DNA from: Trebonia kvetii
GTDB lineage: Bacteria; Actinomycetota; Actinomycetes; Streptosporangiales; Streptosporangiaceae
NCBI RefSeq assembly: GCF_007827045.1
Contig: NZ_RPFW01000008.1
Coordinates: 310,001-374,000 of the forward strand
Reading direction: 5' to 3'
DNA: 64,000 nt
Shown one piece after another: positions 52,471-61,938 of the stretch (the first letter of the stretch is position 1; every line of letters starts with the position of its first letter). The position numbers and the translations under genes are program-made. The notes under the pieces were generated by a model. It had not been told where the DNA came from, did not search any database, and saw nothing but the letters and a program-made list of their open reading frames with translations.

Positions 52471-53604
52471 ATGAAGCGCATCAGGAAATCAGCGGCGGCC
52501 TTCGCCGCCATCGCCACGACCGCTGCGGGCATGCTTGTCGCAGGCGGCGTCCTTGCGGGGTCGGCAAGCGCCGCCCAGCCAGCCGGCCACCCCAGCACGT
52601 TCCTCGGTCAGTTCCATCACGTCAAGGTTGTCGCCTCGACCGTGCCGGCCAACGGGGACGTCAACCCGTACGGCGTCGCGGTCGTGCCGCGCAGCACCGG
52701 TGATTTGCGCCGGGGCAACATCCTGGTCAGCAACTTCAACGACAAGACCAACGCGCAGGGCACGGGCACCACGATCGTGCAGGTCGGCAGCCACGGCGGC
52801 GCGAAGCTATTCGCGAAGATTCACGACCCCGCCTGCCCGGACGGCGTCGGGCTCACCACCGCCCTGGTGGCACTGCGCAGCGGCTGGGTGATAGTCGGCT
52901 CGCTGCCCACCAAGAAGGGGAACATCTCCGGCCCCGGCTGCCTGATCGTGCTCGACCCATGGGGCCACGTCAGGAAGACCATCACCGGCCATGGCATCGA
53001 CGGCCCCTGGGACATGACCGCACTTGACCTCAGCGGCAAGGGCGTCGCCCAACTGTTCGTAACCAACGTGCTCGGCGGCATTCTCGGCAAGCACCACACC
53101 ATGCACGGCGGTACCGTGCAGCGGCTGATCATCACCAGCAACAGCAAGCATGTGCCGCGGCTGCTGAGCAGCAGGCGGATCGGCTCAGGCTTCGCCGCTC
53201 GGACCGACCCCAACGCGCTCGTCATCGGCCCGACCGGCGTCGGCCTCGGCCGCAGCGGCATGCTCTACGTGGCCGACACGCTGAACAGCAGGATCGCCGC
53301 GATCCCGAACGCCATCTTCCGCCGCTCTAATGGCGGCACCGGCCGGACGGTAACCAAGGGCGGCAAGCTCATGGGCCCGCTCGGCCTGGTCCTCGCCCCG
53401 AACGGCCACATCATCACCGCCAACGGCCTCGACGGGAACCTGGTAGAGACCACGCCACTCGGCAAGCAGGTGGCCGTGGCGACGGTCGACATGAACATGG
53501 GCGGCGCGGGCAACCTGTTCGGCCTCGCCATCAAGCCCGGCGGGCGGGGGGTCTACTTCGTGGACGACTTCAGCGCGGACAACAACCTCCAGTTGCTGTT
53601 CTAG
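52471..53604 (+). CDS. Secreted beta-propeller (NHL-like) protein
   Basis: 377 residues with signal peptide (MKRIRKSAAAFAAIATTAAGM...ASAA) after a very good ribosome-binding site TTTGGAGGGAG. The mature part has repeating blades: PYGVAVVPRSTGDLRRGNILVSNFND, then MTALDLSGKGVAQLFVTNV, GVGLGRSGMLYVADTLNSRIAAI, GPLGLVLAPNGHIITANG and LFGLAIKPGGRGVYFVDD. These N-G-x-x-Y-V-A-D-T motifs are like NHL or YncE/SdiA-type propellers. No catalytic site recognised; a binding or structural role outside the cell is likely. The 208-base upstream gap has no gene. Confidence 0.8.
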   Translation: MKRIRKSAAAFAAIATTAAGMLVAGGVLAGSASAAQPAGHPSTFLGQFHHVKVVASTVPANGDVNPYGVAVVPRSTGDLRRGNILVSNFNDKTNAQGTGTTIVQVGSHGGAKLFAKIHDPACPDGVGLTTALVALRSGWVIVGSLPTKKGNISGPGCLIVLDPWGHVRKTITGHGIDGPWDMTALDLSGKGVAQLFVTNVLGGILGKHHTMHGGTVQRLIITSNSKHVPRLLSSRRIGSGFAARTDPNALVIGPTGVGLGRSGMLYVADTLNSRIAAIPNAIFRRSNGGTGRTVTKGGKLMGPLGLVLAPNGHIITANGLDGNLVETTPLGKQVAVATVDMNMGGAGNLFGLAIKPGGRGVYFVDDFSADNNLQLLF

Positions 53605-53617
53605 CCCAGACCCCATT

Positions 53618-53660
53618 GCCGTTGACTGAGTCAATGATTATTGTTGACTCAGTCAACGGC
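53618..53660. promoter_or_regulatory. Operator-like 17-base perfect inverted repeat ahead of the MarR-GNAT gene
   Basis: GCCGTTGACTGAGTCAA (53618-53634) and TTGACTCAGTCAACGGC (53644-53660), nine-base spacer TGATTATTG. Each arm also contains the self-palindrome TTGACT-S-AGTCAA, so two 13-base sites lie in tandem. It ends 15 bases before the GTG start, an ideal place for autorepression. Confidence 0.75.
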
Positions 53661-53675
53661 ATGGAGGTGCCCCGC

Positions 53676-54665
53676 GTGACGACCGTCTCCGCTCGCCGGA
53701 CCACGGGCCCTACACCCGCCCAGGTGGCCCAGGTCCGCGCGTTCAACCGCTTCTACACCAACGTCATCGGCGTGCTGCACGGCATGTACCTGGACCTGCC
53801 GTACACGGTGACCGAGGGCCGGGTGCTGTTCGAGATCGCACGCGGCGGCACGGCCGACGTGACCTGGCTGCGGCAATCACTGGACATTGACGCCGGCTAC
53901 CTGAGCCGGGTGCTGCGCCACTTCGAGGCCGACGGCCTGGTGACCAGGCACCGCTCTGCGACGGACGCACGGCGCCAGGAGATCCGGCTGACCGATGCGG
54001 GACGCTCAGCCGCGGCGGAACTCGACGCGCGCGCCGTCGGGCAGATCGGTGCGCTGCTCGGCGACGTGGACTGCGCCCCGCTGCTCGACGCCATGCGCGT
54101 GATCACCGAGTCGCTCGGCGGTACGGCGCAGGGCTCGCCCGTTCCCGATCTTGCCAGCACCGAACGGGTTGTGACGTTGCGCCCGCTGGCCATCGGAGAC
54201 CTGGGCTGGATCCTGCAGCGGCACGGCACGCTTTACGCCGCCGAGTTCGGCTGGGACGCCACCTTCGAGGTGTTCTGCGCCCAGATCATCGCCGAGTACC
54301 CCGCACTGCGCGACCGCAACCCGGGACGTGCCGAGGGCTGGATCGCCGAGGTGGACGGCGTGCCCGCCGGATCGGTCTGCTGCGTGCCCGACGACGACAG
54401 CCCGGACAGCGACAACAGGGCCAGGCTCCGGCTGCTGCTCGTGGAACCCTGGGCCCGCGGCCTCGGCCTCGGCGGACGCCTGGTCGACCGGTGCCTGAAC
54501 TTCGCCCGCGAGGCCGGCTACGCGGACATCGTGCTGCTGACCTACGACCAGCTCGCCGCGGCGCGCCGCGTCTACCAGGCCGCGGGCTTCCACCTGGACG
54601 CCGAGCACCCGGAGGAGGCGTTCGGCCAGCTCATGAACGGCCAGACCTGGGCCCGCGCGCTCTGA
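53676..54665 (+). CDS. MarR-GNAT fusion: helix-turn-helix regulator with acetyltransferase domain
   Basis: 329 residues from GTG at 53676, about six bases after GGAGGTG. The N-terminal MarR domain (about 1-140) has FNRFYTNVIGVLHGMYL, recognition region LRQSLDIDAGYLSRVLRHFEADG and wing SATDARRQEIRLTDAG. The C-terminal GNAT domain (about 160-329) carries LRLLLVEPWARGLGLGGRLVDRCL, the acetyl-CoA-binding R-x-x-G-x-G/A. Such fusions are known, and the domain pair suggests ligand-linked acetylation and repression. An ATG at 53661 is alternative but its ribosome-binding context is poor. Confidence 0.9.
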   Translation: MTTVSARRTTGPTPAQVAQVRAFNRFYTNVIGVLHGMYLDLPYTVTEGRVLFEIARGGTADVTWLRQSLDIDAGYLSRVLRHFEADGLVTRHRSATDARRQEIRLTDAGRSAAAELDARAVGQIGALLGDVDCAPLLDAMRVITESLGGTAQGSPVPDLASTERVVTLRPLAIGDLGWILQRHGTLYAAEFGWDATFEVFCAQIIAEYPALRDRNPGRAEGWIAEVDGVPAGSVCCVPDDDSPDSDNRARLRLLLVEPWARGLGLGGRLVDRCLNFAREAGYADIVLLTYDQLAAARRVYQAAGFHLDAEHPEEAFGQLMNGQTWARAL

Positions 54666-54773
54666 CCATCCGCGAGCCGGTCGCGTGGCATTGACCCGCC
54701 ATTGACGCGCCGCACCGGGACCTGGTCTGATCGACTCTGGCCCGATGCCCGCAGTGTGTGGAAGGAGTACGCG

Positions 54774-55781
54774 GTGACCACGTTCCCGGATACGGACGGC
54801 CAGACGTCCGCTCAGGCGGGGCCGCCGCCGCCCTTCGATCCAGAGCTGCTCCCCGTGCTCGACGCCATGATGGGCGGCGGCCCGGTCGAGTTCACGCTCG
54901 CCACGATCCCGGCCATCAGGCAGGCGCCCTCGCCGTTCCCCGTGCCCACCCTGGACGACTTGCGGCGTGGTGGCGCGTTCGAGGTGACCTCGGTGCAGGC
55001 GCCAGGCCCGGCCGGCGCGCCGGACATCTCGCTGCTGATCTGCCGCCCGGCCGGCGTCACCGTGGCGGTGCCCGCGCTCTACCACATCCACGGCGGCGGG
55101 ATGATGCTCGGCGACAACCGGACCGGAGTGCCGGGGATGCTCAACCACGCGCAGCGGCTCCAGATGGCCGTCGTGTCGGTGGAGTACCGGCTCGCGCCGG
55201 AGACACCGCATCCCGGCCCCGTCGAAGACTGCTACGCCGGGCTCGCGTGGACGGTGGCACACGCCGCCGAGCTTGGCATCGACCCGGCGCGGGTCATCGT
55301 CGGCGGCGGCAGCGCCGGCGGCGGTCTGTCCGCGGCCGTGGCGCTGCTTGCCAGGGACCGGGGCGGGCCCGCCCTCATCGGGCAGCTGCTGATGTGCCCG
55401 ATGCTGGACGACCGCAACGAGACGCCGTCCTCCTGGCAGATGACGGGACTCGGCGTCTGGGACCACGCGGCTAACGAGGTCGGCTGGACGGCGCTGCTCG
55501 GCGACGCCCGCGGGGGCCCCGACGTGTCGCCGTACGCGGCGCCGGCCCGCGCGGCAGACCTGTCAGGACTGCCGCCCGCGTTCATCGACGTGGGCTCGGC
55601 GGAGACCTTCAGGGACGAGGATGTGGCCTATGCGACCCGGATCTGGCGGGCGGGCGGCTCGGCCGAGCTGCACGTCTGGCCCGGCGGGTTCCACGGCTTC
55701 ACGGTGGCGGCACCGGACGCGGCGCTGTCCCGCGCCGCCGTGGCGGCCCAGCTGTCCTGGCTCAGCCGGCTGCTTGTATGA
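54774..55781 (+). CDS. HSL-family alpha/beta-hydrolase (esterase)
   Basis: 335 residues from GTG at 54774, after GAAGGAG. The oxyanion motif HIHGGGMMLG and nucleophile VGGGSAGGGLSAAVALLA identify the hormone-sensitive-lipase family. Catalytic Asp lies in DVGSAETFRDED and His in GGFHGFTVAAP. It hydrolyses short-chain or aryl esters; substrate unknown. The N-terminal 25 residues are polar and Pro-rich. It stands alone after the MarR-GNAT gene. Confidence 0.9.
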   Translation: MTTFPDTDGQTSAQAGPPPPFDPELLPVLDAMMGGGPVEFTLATIPAIRQAPSPFPVPTLDDLRRGGAFEVTSVQAPGPAGAPDISLLICRPAGVTVAVPALYHIHGGGMMLGDNRTGVPGMLNHAQRLQMAVVSVEYRLAPETPHPGPVEDCYAGLAWTVAHAAELGIDPARVIVGGGSAGGGLSAAVALLARDRGGPALIGQLLMCPMLDDRNETPSSWQMTGLGVWDHAANEVGWTALLGDARGGPDVSPYAAPARAADLSGLPPAFIDVGSAETFRDEDVAYATRIWRAGGSAELHVWPGGFHGFTVAAPDAALSRAAVAAQLSWLSRLLV

Positions 55782-55838
55782 CGCGGGATGCCCCGGACCG
55801 TCGCGGCCATGACGGACAATCGTGATTAACATGGTCAC

Positions 55839-56502
55839 GTGCCACACCTGCTGCACCTAGACTCCGCCGCCTCGCTGCGCGGCTCTCGTTCCAGGGAAAT
55901 CACCGCGACCTTCGCCGACACCTGGCGCGCACAGGGCGATCAGCACGGTGACCTACCGGGATCTGCACGCGGAGCCGCTTCCGCACCTGGCCGACGCGGT
56001 GCTGCACTGGCCGCCGCGGCTGCGCCAGGAGGGCGCAGCGACGGCGGATCCCGGCGTGCTCGCCGCTGCCGAGGCGCTGCAGAATGTGCTGGTCAGTGAG
56101 TTGCTCGCCGCCGACGTGCTGCTGGTGGGCGCGCCGCTGTACAACTACTCGGTGCCGTCGTCGCTGAAGGCGTGGATCGATCACATCCACGTTCCGGGCA
56201 GGACCGCGCCGTTCGTCGATGACCCGGCGCAGCCGATGGCGGGACGGCCCGCGGTGGTGGTGACGAGCCGCGGCGCCTCCTATGACGCCGGCTCGCCGAC
56301 GGAGGGGTGGGACCACGCGGTTCCGGTGCTCGAGCTCATCCTCGGCACCGCCCTCGGCATGACCGTCGACGTCGTCACCACCAGCCTCACCCTCGCCGAG
56401 ACGGTGCCCGCACTGGCGCCGCAGCGCGACCGCAGCCGCGGCGAGCTCGCCGCCGCCCACCAAGCGGCCGCCGCGGCCGCCAGACGCCTGGCGGTGCCTT
56501 AG
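55839..56502 (+). pseudogene. FMN-dependent NAD(P)H azoreductase/quinone reductase, frameshifted
   Basis: From GTG at 55839 the frame reads VPHLLHLDSAASLRGSRSRE then ITATFADTWRAQ, the first strand and phosphate loop of AzoR-like flavodoxin-fold enzymes. Near 55935-55950 the sequence continues one frame away as TYRDLHAEPLPHLADAV, then LLVGAPLYNYSVPSSLKAWIDH and SRGASYDAG. One extra base (or two missing) around 55933-55948 breaks the gene. If corrected it would be about 220 residues, normal for the family. Sequencing error is possible. It converges on the MarR gene. Confidence 0.75.
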
Positions 56503-56520
56503 CGCGGCTAGCCTGCCGTG

Positions 56521-57015
56521 TTAGCCGGCCTGGGCCCGCAGCGCGCGGGCGCGGTCGGCCACCTCGGCGAGCACCCGCATGGTGGTCTGCAGGTCGCCGG
56601 GGTCGATGCCGCTGGTGAGCGCGACCTCGGACGAGCGGACCGCGTCGTGCAGCACGCCGAAGCGCGCCCGTCCCGCGTCGGTCATGCTCACCAGCGATGC
56701 CCGCCGGTCGCCGGGGACAGCGGAGCGCGCGACGAGCCCCGCGGACTCGAGCCGGTCGATCCGCTCCACCACCGACGGGCCGATCATGCCGAGCGACCTG
56801 GCGAGATCCCGCTGCACCATCGGTCCCCTGGCATTGAGCGTGACGAGCATGGTCCAGTCGGCGAACGTCGCGCCCGCGGTGGCAAGCGCCGCGTCGAGCA
56901 GCGCCCTGGTGGCGCGTGCGGTGAGGTTGACCTGCCGTCCGATCGGATCGAAGCCTCGCGGCTCACTGGGCTCCTGCGTCACGCGGTCATCGTATCCCCG
57001 TACCCCCTTGACCAT
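56521..57015 (-). CDS. MarR-family transcriptional regulator
   Basis: 164 residues from ATG at 57015 (GGAG nine bases upstream); GTG at 56982 is the alternative. Winged helix: FADWTMLVTLNARGPMVQRD, recognition segment LGMIGPSVVERIDRLESAGLVAR, wing PGDRRASLVSMTDAGRA. MarR proteins respond to phenolics or oxidants. It is divergent from the NmrA-like gene across a 17-base inverted repeat and should repress both it and itself. Confidence 0.9.
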   Translation of the reverse strand: MVKGVRGYDDRVTQEPSEPRGFDPIGRQVNLTARATRALLDAALATAGATFADWTMLVTLNARGPMVQRDLARSLGMIGPSVVERIDRLESAGLVARSAVPGDRRASLVSMTDAGRARFGVLHDAVRSSEVALTSGIDPGDLQTTMRVLAEVADRARALRAQAG

Positions 57016-57022
57016 CTAGATC

Positions 57023-57058
57023 GGCTCCATTTAGATTGGAACCAATCGAAATGGAGCC
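57023..57058. promoter_or_regulatory. Operator in the divergent MarR / NAD(P)-binding region
   Basis: GGCTCCATTTAGATTGG (57023-57039) and CCAATCGAAATGGAGCC (57042-57058), 16 of 17 pairs, two-base centre. It lies eight bases from the MarR ATG at 57015 and covers that gene's Shine-Dalgarno sequence. It is 23 bases before the ATG at 57081. Inner GATTGG-AA-CCAATC is perfect. Confidence 0.75.
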
Positions 57059-57080
57059 AATACAAGACAGGGGAATGCTG

Positions 57081-57917
57081 ATGCTTCTCGTCATCGGTGC
57101 GTCAGGAAACGTCGGCCGCGAGGTCACCAGGCTGCTCGCCGAGTCGGGTGAGCAGGTGCGCGTCCTTACCAGGAACCCGGGCAGCGCCGCGGTCCCGGCC
57201 GGGGTCGAGGTCGTGCGCGGCGACCTGGCGGACAGCGAGTCGCTTGAGTCGGCCATGAAGGGCGCGGACGGGGCCTACAGCCTGATGCGGCCGGACCCGG
57301 ACGCCACCAGGAACCTGGCCGCCGCCGCGGCAAGCCAGGGCCTCGAGCGGATTGTGCTGCTCACCTCGCTCGCCGCCGAGGCGGCGGATACCCCACTCGG
57401 CCTGCAGCACCGCGAGGCCGAGCAGGCGGTGGAGGCCACCGGCCTCACCTGGGCCTTCCTGCGGCCGACCAACTTCGCGTCCAACAGCCTGGCCTGGGCG
57501 CAGTCGATCCGCACGGAGGGCGCCGTCCGCGCTCCGTTCGGCACCTTCAAGTCGGCGGTCATCGACCCGCGCGACATCGCCGCGGTCGCGGTCGCGGAAC
57601 TCAGGTCGCCGGACCAGGCGAACAGGGTGCACCGCCTCACCGGCCCGCAGGTGCTCGGCCTCACCGACCAGATCGCGATCATCGGCGAGGTGCTCGGCCG
57701 CGACATCACCTACGTGGAGCAATCAGAGCGCGAGGCGCACGAGGAACTGCTCGCCCGCGGCGTGCCGGCCCCCGTGGCCGAGTCCATCCTGGCCGGCCAG
57801 CGCGGCGCGCTGACCCAAGAGCAGCACGTCTACGACACCGTCCAGCAGGCGACCGGCCGCCCCGCCGCGCCCTACCGCGACTGGGTAACCGCGAACCGGG
57901 CCGCGTTCGCCTCGTAA
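57081..57917 (+). CDS. NAD(P)-binding NmrA/SDR-like protein
   Basis: 278 residues from ATG at 57081 after GGGGA. Rossmann motif MLLVIGASGNVGREVTRLLAES, then VLTRNPGSA and VVRGDLAD, followed by IVLLTSLAA and WAFLRPTNFASN. The pattern is that of NmrA/QOR2-like atypical SDRs, which act as quinone reductases or redox sensors and lack a classical catalytic Tyr. Probably induced through the adjacent MarR protein. In-frame starts upstream (57036 TTG, 57051 ATG) lie in the operator and are less likely. Confidence 0.88.
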   Translation: MLLVIGASGNVGREVTRLLAESGEQVRVLTRNPGSAAVPAGVEVVRGDLADSESLESAMKGADGAYSLMRPDPDATRNLAAAAASQGLERIVLLTSLAAEAADTPLGLQHREAEQAVEATGLTWAFLRPTNFASNSLAWAQSIRTEGAVRAPFGTFKSAVIDPRDIAAVAVAELRSPDQANRVHRLTGPQVLGLTDQIAIIGEVLGRDITYVEQSEREAHEELLARGVPAPVAESILAGQRGALTQEQHVYDTVQQATGRPAAPYRDWVTANRAAFAS

Positions 57918-57999
57918 CCGATTCCCACGACCAGCGGCCGCACGGAAGTTAGCGGAAACCGGGATGCGTCCCGGCCAGGCCGGATGCTTGGATGGCCTC

Positions 58000-58458
58000 A
58001 TGACCGACGACCAGGACGTGCCGCGCGTGGTCAGCGCCAGCCGCGAGATCGCGGCGAGCCCGGAAAAGATCTTCGAGCTGATCGCGGACCCGGCACAGCA
58101 GCCCCGCTGGGACGGCAACGACAACCTCTCCGCGGCCCAGGAGGGGCAGCGCGTCCGGCAGGCGGGCGACGTCTTCATCATGACGCTCACCATGGGCGCC
58201 GTCAGGGAGAACCACGTGGTCGAGTTCGAGGAAGGCCGCCGCATCGCCTGGCGTCCGTCCGAGCCAGGTAAGCGCCAGCCAGGCCACCTGTGGCGCTGGG
58301 AACTCGAGCCGGCAGGCGACTCGAGCACCCGCGTCACGCACACCTACGACTGGACCCTGCTCACCGACAGCAACCGCCTGCCGCGAGCCAGGCGCACCAC
58401 GCAAGACCGGCTCATGGCCTCGATCGACCGCCTTGCCTCGATCGCCGAATCGCCCTGA
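58000..58458 (+). CDS. SRPBCC (START-like) family protein
   Basis: 152 residues from ATG at 58000 (MTDDQDVPRVVSASREIAAS). It shows the SRPBCC pattern: EKIFELIADPAQQPRWDGND, then ENHVVEFEEGRRIAWRP and LWRWELEPAGDSSTRVTHTYDW. These proteins bind hydrophobic ligands or act as polyketide cyclase-like enzymes. No catalytic assignment. It is located between the NmrA-like gene and a convergent aldo/keto reductase, with 7 bases to the latter's stop. Confidence 0.85.
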   Translation: MTDDQDVPRVVSASREIAASPEKIFELIADPAQQPRWDGNDNLSAAQEGQRVRQAGDVFIMTLTMGAVRENHVVEFEEGRRIAWRPSEPGKRQPGHLWRWELEPAGDSSTRVTHTYDWTLLTDSNRLPRARRTTQDRLMASIDRLASIAESP

Positions 58459-58465
58459 TAAGCGG

Positions 58466-59338
58466 CTACGGCCGGACCGCGGCCTCCAGCGCCGCGAACT
58501 CGCCCTGCGTCAGCGTGATCCCCGCCGCGGCGACGTTGTCCTCCAGGTGCGCCACGCTCGACGTGCCGGGAATCGGCAGCATGACCGGGGAGCGGTGCAG
58601 CAGCCAGGCCAGGGCGAGCTGTGACGGCGAAGCCTCGTGCTCGTCGGCGAGCGAAGCCAGCGGCCCGCCCGGCTTGGCAAGCTCGCCGGTCGCCAGCGGG
58701 AACCACGGGATGAACCCGATGCCGTTCGCCGCGCTGTAGTCAAGCAGCTCCTCGGACGACCGGTTGCCGAGGTTGTACAGGTTCTGCACGGTGGCGATCG
58801 GCGTGACCGCCCGCGCGGCCTCGACCTGGCCGACCGACACCTCAGAAAGGCCTATCAGGCCGATTTTCCCCTCATCCCGGAGCGCGGCAAGCTCGCCCAC
58901 CTGGTCTTCGAGCGGCACATCCGGGTCGACGCGGTGCAGCTGGAACAGCGGGATCCGCTCAAGGCCGAGGTGGCGCAGGCTCATCTCCGCCTGCTGGCGC
59001 AGGTACGCGGGGCGCCCGACCGGAGCCCAGCGGCCTGGCCCCTGCCGGGTCAGGCCCGCCTTGGTGGCGATGACCAGGTCCGACGGGTACGGGTGCAGCG
59101 CCTTCCTGATGAGTTCCTCGGCGACCACCGGCCCGTAGGAGTCGGCCGTGTCGAGGAAGTTGACCCCTAGCTCGACGGCGCGCCGCAGCACGCGCACCGC
59201 CTCATCGGCGTCCCTTGGCTCGCCCCAGACGCCCGGTCCAGGAAGCTGCATGGTGCCGTATCCGAGACGGGTCACCGGCAGTGTGCCGCCGATGGAGAAC
59301 TCGCCGGATGCCTTCGCCGGCGTGGCCTGCGTTGTCAT
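58466..59338 (-). CDS. Aldo/keto reductase
   Basis: 290 residues from ATG at 59338, chosen for AAGGAAGGAG nine bases before it. Catalytic set: Asp and Tyr in [10 protein letters not shown], Lys in VIATKAGL, His in [10 protein letters not shown]. The nicotinamide and phosphate region is [14 protein letters not shown]. It reduces aldehydes or ketones with NADPH in the cytosol; substrate unknown. Divergent from the kinase gene, with the small hairpin CCGAA-CGGA-TTCGG near 59418 in between. Confidence 0.9.
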   Translation of the reverse strand: MTTQATPAKASGEFSIGGTLPVTRLGYGTMQLPGPGVWGEPRDADEAVRVLRRAVELGVNFLDTADSYGPVVAEELIRKALHPYPSDLVIATKAGLTRQGPGRWAPVGRPAYLRQQAEMSLRHLGLERIPLFQLHRVDPDVPLEDQVGELAALRDEGKIGLIGLSEVSVGQVEAARAVTPIATVQNLYNLGNRSSEELLDYSAANGIGFIPWFPLATGELAKPGGPLASLADEHEASPSQLALAWLLHRSPVMLPIPGTSSVAHLEDNVAAAGITLTQGEFAALEAAVRP

Positions 59339-59468
59339 GTCCGATGCTCCTTCCTTTCGAAACTGCACGTCCGCGTGTAACCGGAGCCGCCGCCCAGATC
59401 TTCCACACCACCATCCCGAACGGATTCGGCTGACTCTCCCGCCCCCCGTTCCTCCCTAGAATCGAGTT

Positions 59469-61652
59469 ATGCCGGGAGCGGTAGGAATCGTGGTCGCCGG
59501 CCGTTACCTGCTGGCCGAGCCGGTCGGCCAGGGCGGCATGAGCCGGGCCTGGCGTGCCCGCGACCAGCTGCTCGACCGCGAAGTGGCGGTGAAGGAGATC
59601 CTGTTCCCGCTGCAGTCTCCTGACGAGCGCGCCGAACTGCTCGCCCGCGCCATGCGCGAGGCGCGCGCGGCGGCGCGGCTCGACCACGAGGGCGTGGCCA
59701 CCGTCTACGACGTGGTGGAGCACGACGACGCGCCGTGGATCGTGATGCGCTTCGTTCCTGGCCCTTCGATTGGCGCGGAGATCGCCCGCCTCGGCCGGCT
59801 GCCGTGGCGCCGGACGGCCCGCATCGGCGAACAGGTCGCCGCCGCGCTGGCGCACGCGCACGCCGCGGGCATCGTGCACCGCGGTCTGAAGCCGGACAAC
59901 ATCCTGCTGGCCGGCCCGTCCGGGGATCGCGCGGTCGTCACCGACTTCGGCATCGCCAGCATCATCGACGCGACAACCGAGCTGACCGGCACCAGCCTGC
60001 GCATCGGCACAGTCGATTTCATGGCGCCGGAACAACTGGAGGACGGCCGGGTCGGCCCGCCTGCCGACCTGTGGGCACTCGGCGTCACGCTGCACACGGC
60101 CACCGAGGGCGCGCCGCCCTTCGCCGGCTCCACGATGGCCGCGGTGATGACGTCCATCCTCACCAGGCCGCCGGCCCCGGCCGCGCAAGCAGGCCCGCTC
60201 CGCGAACTGATCGCGGCACTGCTCGACAAGGACCCGTCGCGGCGTCCCGACGCGCCGGCCGTCGCGGCGGCGCTCGCCGCCATCGCTGAAGCCGCGCCCG
60301 ACGCGCCGCAGGACGCCGCGCCCGGCGCGCTGCCGCACGCGCCGCCGGACGCCTCGCCTGACGCGCCGCAGGACGCCGCGCCCGCCGTCGCGCCGCAGCC
60401 GCACCCGGTGAGGGCGGGACCCGCGCTGTCCGACGTCACGTCGACGACCCACTGGCTTCGCCCTCAGACGGCCGCCGCGGGACTGGTCCCAGCCGCCGCC
60501 CCCGCGCCGGCGCCGGCCCGCCAGGACGACGGGCTGGCCGGCTCGGCGGGCAAGCAGCCAAGGCTCCTCGTCGGCCTTGTCACCGGGATCGCGATGATCG
60601 TCATCCTGGTCCTAGTGGTCGAGATCTTCTCGCCATCGCGCTCCAGCCGCCAGGGGACGGCTGGCCGGCCGCTGTCGGCGACGCCCGTCGGCCAGCTCGC
60701 CGGCCCGAGCGGCTACCAGGTGCAGGGCGCCGCCTTCAGTCCAGACGGCGCCACGGTCGCCGCGTCCTTCCGTGCCTCCGCGGGCGGGGGAGCGGCACGG
60801 GGCCGCGTCGTCCGGTGGGGAGCGCGGAGCCGCGTGCCGCTCACGCCGCTGACCGACTCCGGCGGCCTGCCCGGCCTGTCGGGGGTCGCATTCAGCCCGG
60901 AGCGCGGGACCAGCCTGGCGGCGGCGAGCGGCGATGGCGTCGCCGTGTGGAACCTGAGCAACCGCGCCGTGAACGTGTACCGCTCACCTGACGCACGGGC
61001 GGGCGCGCCCATCCCCGGCAAGGGCACCGTGGTCAGCGTCGCCTATACGCAGGACGGCAAGTCGGTTGCCGTGGCCGACTTTGGCGGCGGCATCTACCTC
61101 CTCAACCCGGCAGACGGACAGTGGGCGGGCAAGAGCTTCACCGTTCCCAGCTACCCGACTCAGGTGGCGGTCAGCCCGACCGGCGCGACCCTGGCCGTCG
61201 CCGACTCCGCGGGGCACGTGTACCTGTGGAGCCAGTCCGGCGGCGCACGCCTGGTCGCGGCGGGCGCCGACAAGCAGTCGCCGCAGACCCTCGCGTTCAG
61301 TCCTGACGGCAAGACGCTCGCCATCGCCGCGCCAGGCGGGGTCCTGTTGCTCGATGTGATAACCGGGAAGCTCGCCGCCCCGCTCGGCGGGCAGCTGCCA
61401 CCCCCGGTGGCGGTCGCGTTCAGTGCGGACGGCGGCACGCTCGCGGTGGCCGACGTCGACGGCGGCATCGTCCTGGCGGACCTGGCCACCCGCCAGCTGC
61501 TGCCGTTCCAGGCCGGCGTGGCCGGACTCGATGGCGTGGCCTTCAGCCCTGACGGCACGACGCTTGCCGCCTACGGCTTCGACGCGAACACGATCTCCCT
61601 GTACCGCGTCAAGTACGCGGCATCGTTACGGGGGCGGCGGGGTTACTGGTAG
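59469..61652 (+). CDS. WD40-linked serine/threonine kinase-like protein with Gly in place of HRD Asp
   Basis: 727 residues. The kinase domain (about 11-270) has [17 protein letters not shown] (Lys42), [19 protein letters not shown] (Asp159) and a MAPEQL-type APE motif. The catalytic loop is HRG, not HRD: residue 139 is Gly, encoded GGT at 59883, so the catalytic base is missing. A Pro/Ala/Asp-rich linker, one membrane helix (about 365-385) and an extracellular WD40 propeller (about 415-715, with repeated AFSPDGxTLA strands) follow. It may be a pseudokinase that senses through the propeller. A neighbouring GNAT fragment overlaps its end. Confidence 0.9.
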   Translation: MPGAVGIVVAGRYLLAEPVGQGGMSRAWRARDQLLDREVAVKEILFPLQSPDERAELLARAMREARAAARLDHEGVATVYDVVEHDDAPWIVMRFVPGPSIGAEIARLGRLPWRRTARIGEQVAAALAHAHAAGIVHRGLKPDNILLAGPSGDRAVVTDFGIASIIDATTELTGTSLRIGTVDFMAPEQLEDGRVGPPADLWALGVTLHTATEGAPPFAGSTMAAVMTSILTRPPAPAAQAGPLRELIAALLDKDPSRRPDAPAVAAALAAIAEAAPDAPQDAAPGALPHAPPDASPDAPQDAAPAVAPQPHPVRAGPALSDVTSTTHWLRPQTAAAGLVPAAAPAPAPARQDDGLAGSAGKQPRLLVGLVTGIAMIVILVLVVEIFSPSRSSRQGTAGRPLSATPVGQLAGPSGYQVQGAAFSPDGATVAASFRASAGGGAARGRVVRWGARSRVPLTPLTDSGGLPGLSGVAFSPERGTSLAAASGDGVAVWNLSNRAVNVYRSPDARAGAPIPGKGTVVSVAYTQDGKSVAVADFGGGIYLLNPADGQWAGKSFTVPSYPTQVAVSPTGATLAVADSAGHVYLWSQSGGARLVAAGADKQSPQTLAFSPDGKTLAIAAPGGVLLLDVITGKLAAPLGGQLPPPVAVAFSADGGTLAVADVDGGIVLADLATRQLLPFQAGVAGLDGVAFSPDGTTLAAYGFDANTISLYRVKYAASLRGRRGYW

Positions 61653-61872
61653 CGGGCGGCCCGCGCAGCGACGAGACGCACACCAGCGCGGCGCCGTCGA
61701 AGCCGGCCAGGCTCTCGGCGCCGGACCGGTAACAGCGGCGCAGGAAGCCGGGATCAGCGGCGAACGGCTGACCGCCGTCGGCGGCAAGGCAGGCGCGGGC
61801 GAGGTCGCTCACCGCGGGCAGGTCCGATTCGTCAAGCGGCCGCCACGACAGCGCCGTCACCTGATTTTCCAC
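61609..61872 (-). pseudogene. Truncated GNAT acetyltransferase N-terminus
   Basis: From GTG at 61872 the frame gives WRPLDESDLPAVSDLARACL, AADGGQPFAADPGFLRRCYR and GFDGAALVCVSSLRG, the first half of a mycothiol-synthase/GNAT-like fold. It then runs into the 3' end of the kinase gene in antisense and loses similarity after about 61665. The acetyl-CoA-binding motif is absent, so it cannot be active. It is probably a deletion remnant. Confidence 0.65.
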
Positions 61873-61938
61873 GGCCAGACACTACGGATCCGCCGCCGGT
61901 CCCGCCAACACGTTTCCTCGTTGGAACCGGCCGGGGCC

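Noticed and set aside
59395-59435. Shared ATCCCGAACGG string near 50066 and 59413
   Set aside because: Only 11 bases with different flanks; likely chance in GC-rich DNA, though the small hairpin CCGAA-CGGA-TTCGG might be a weak terminator.
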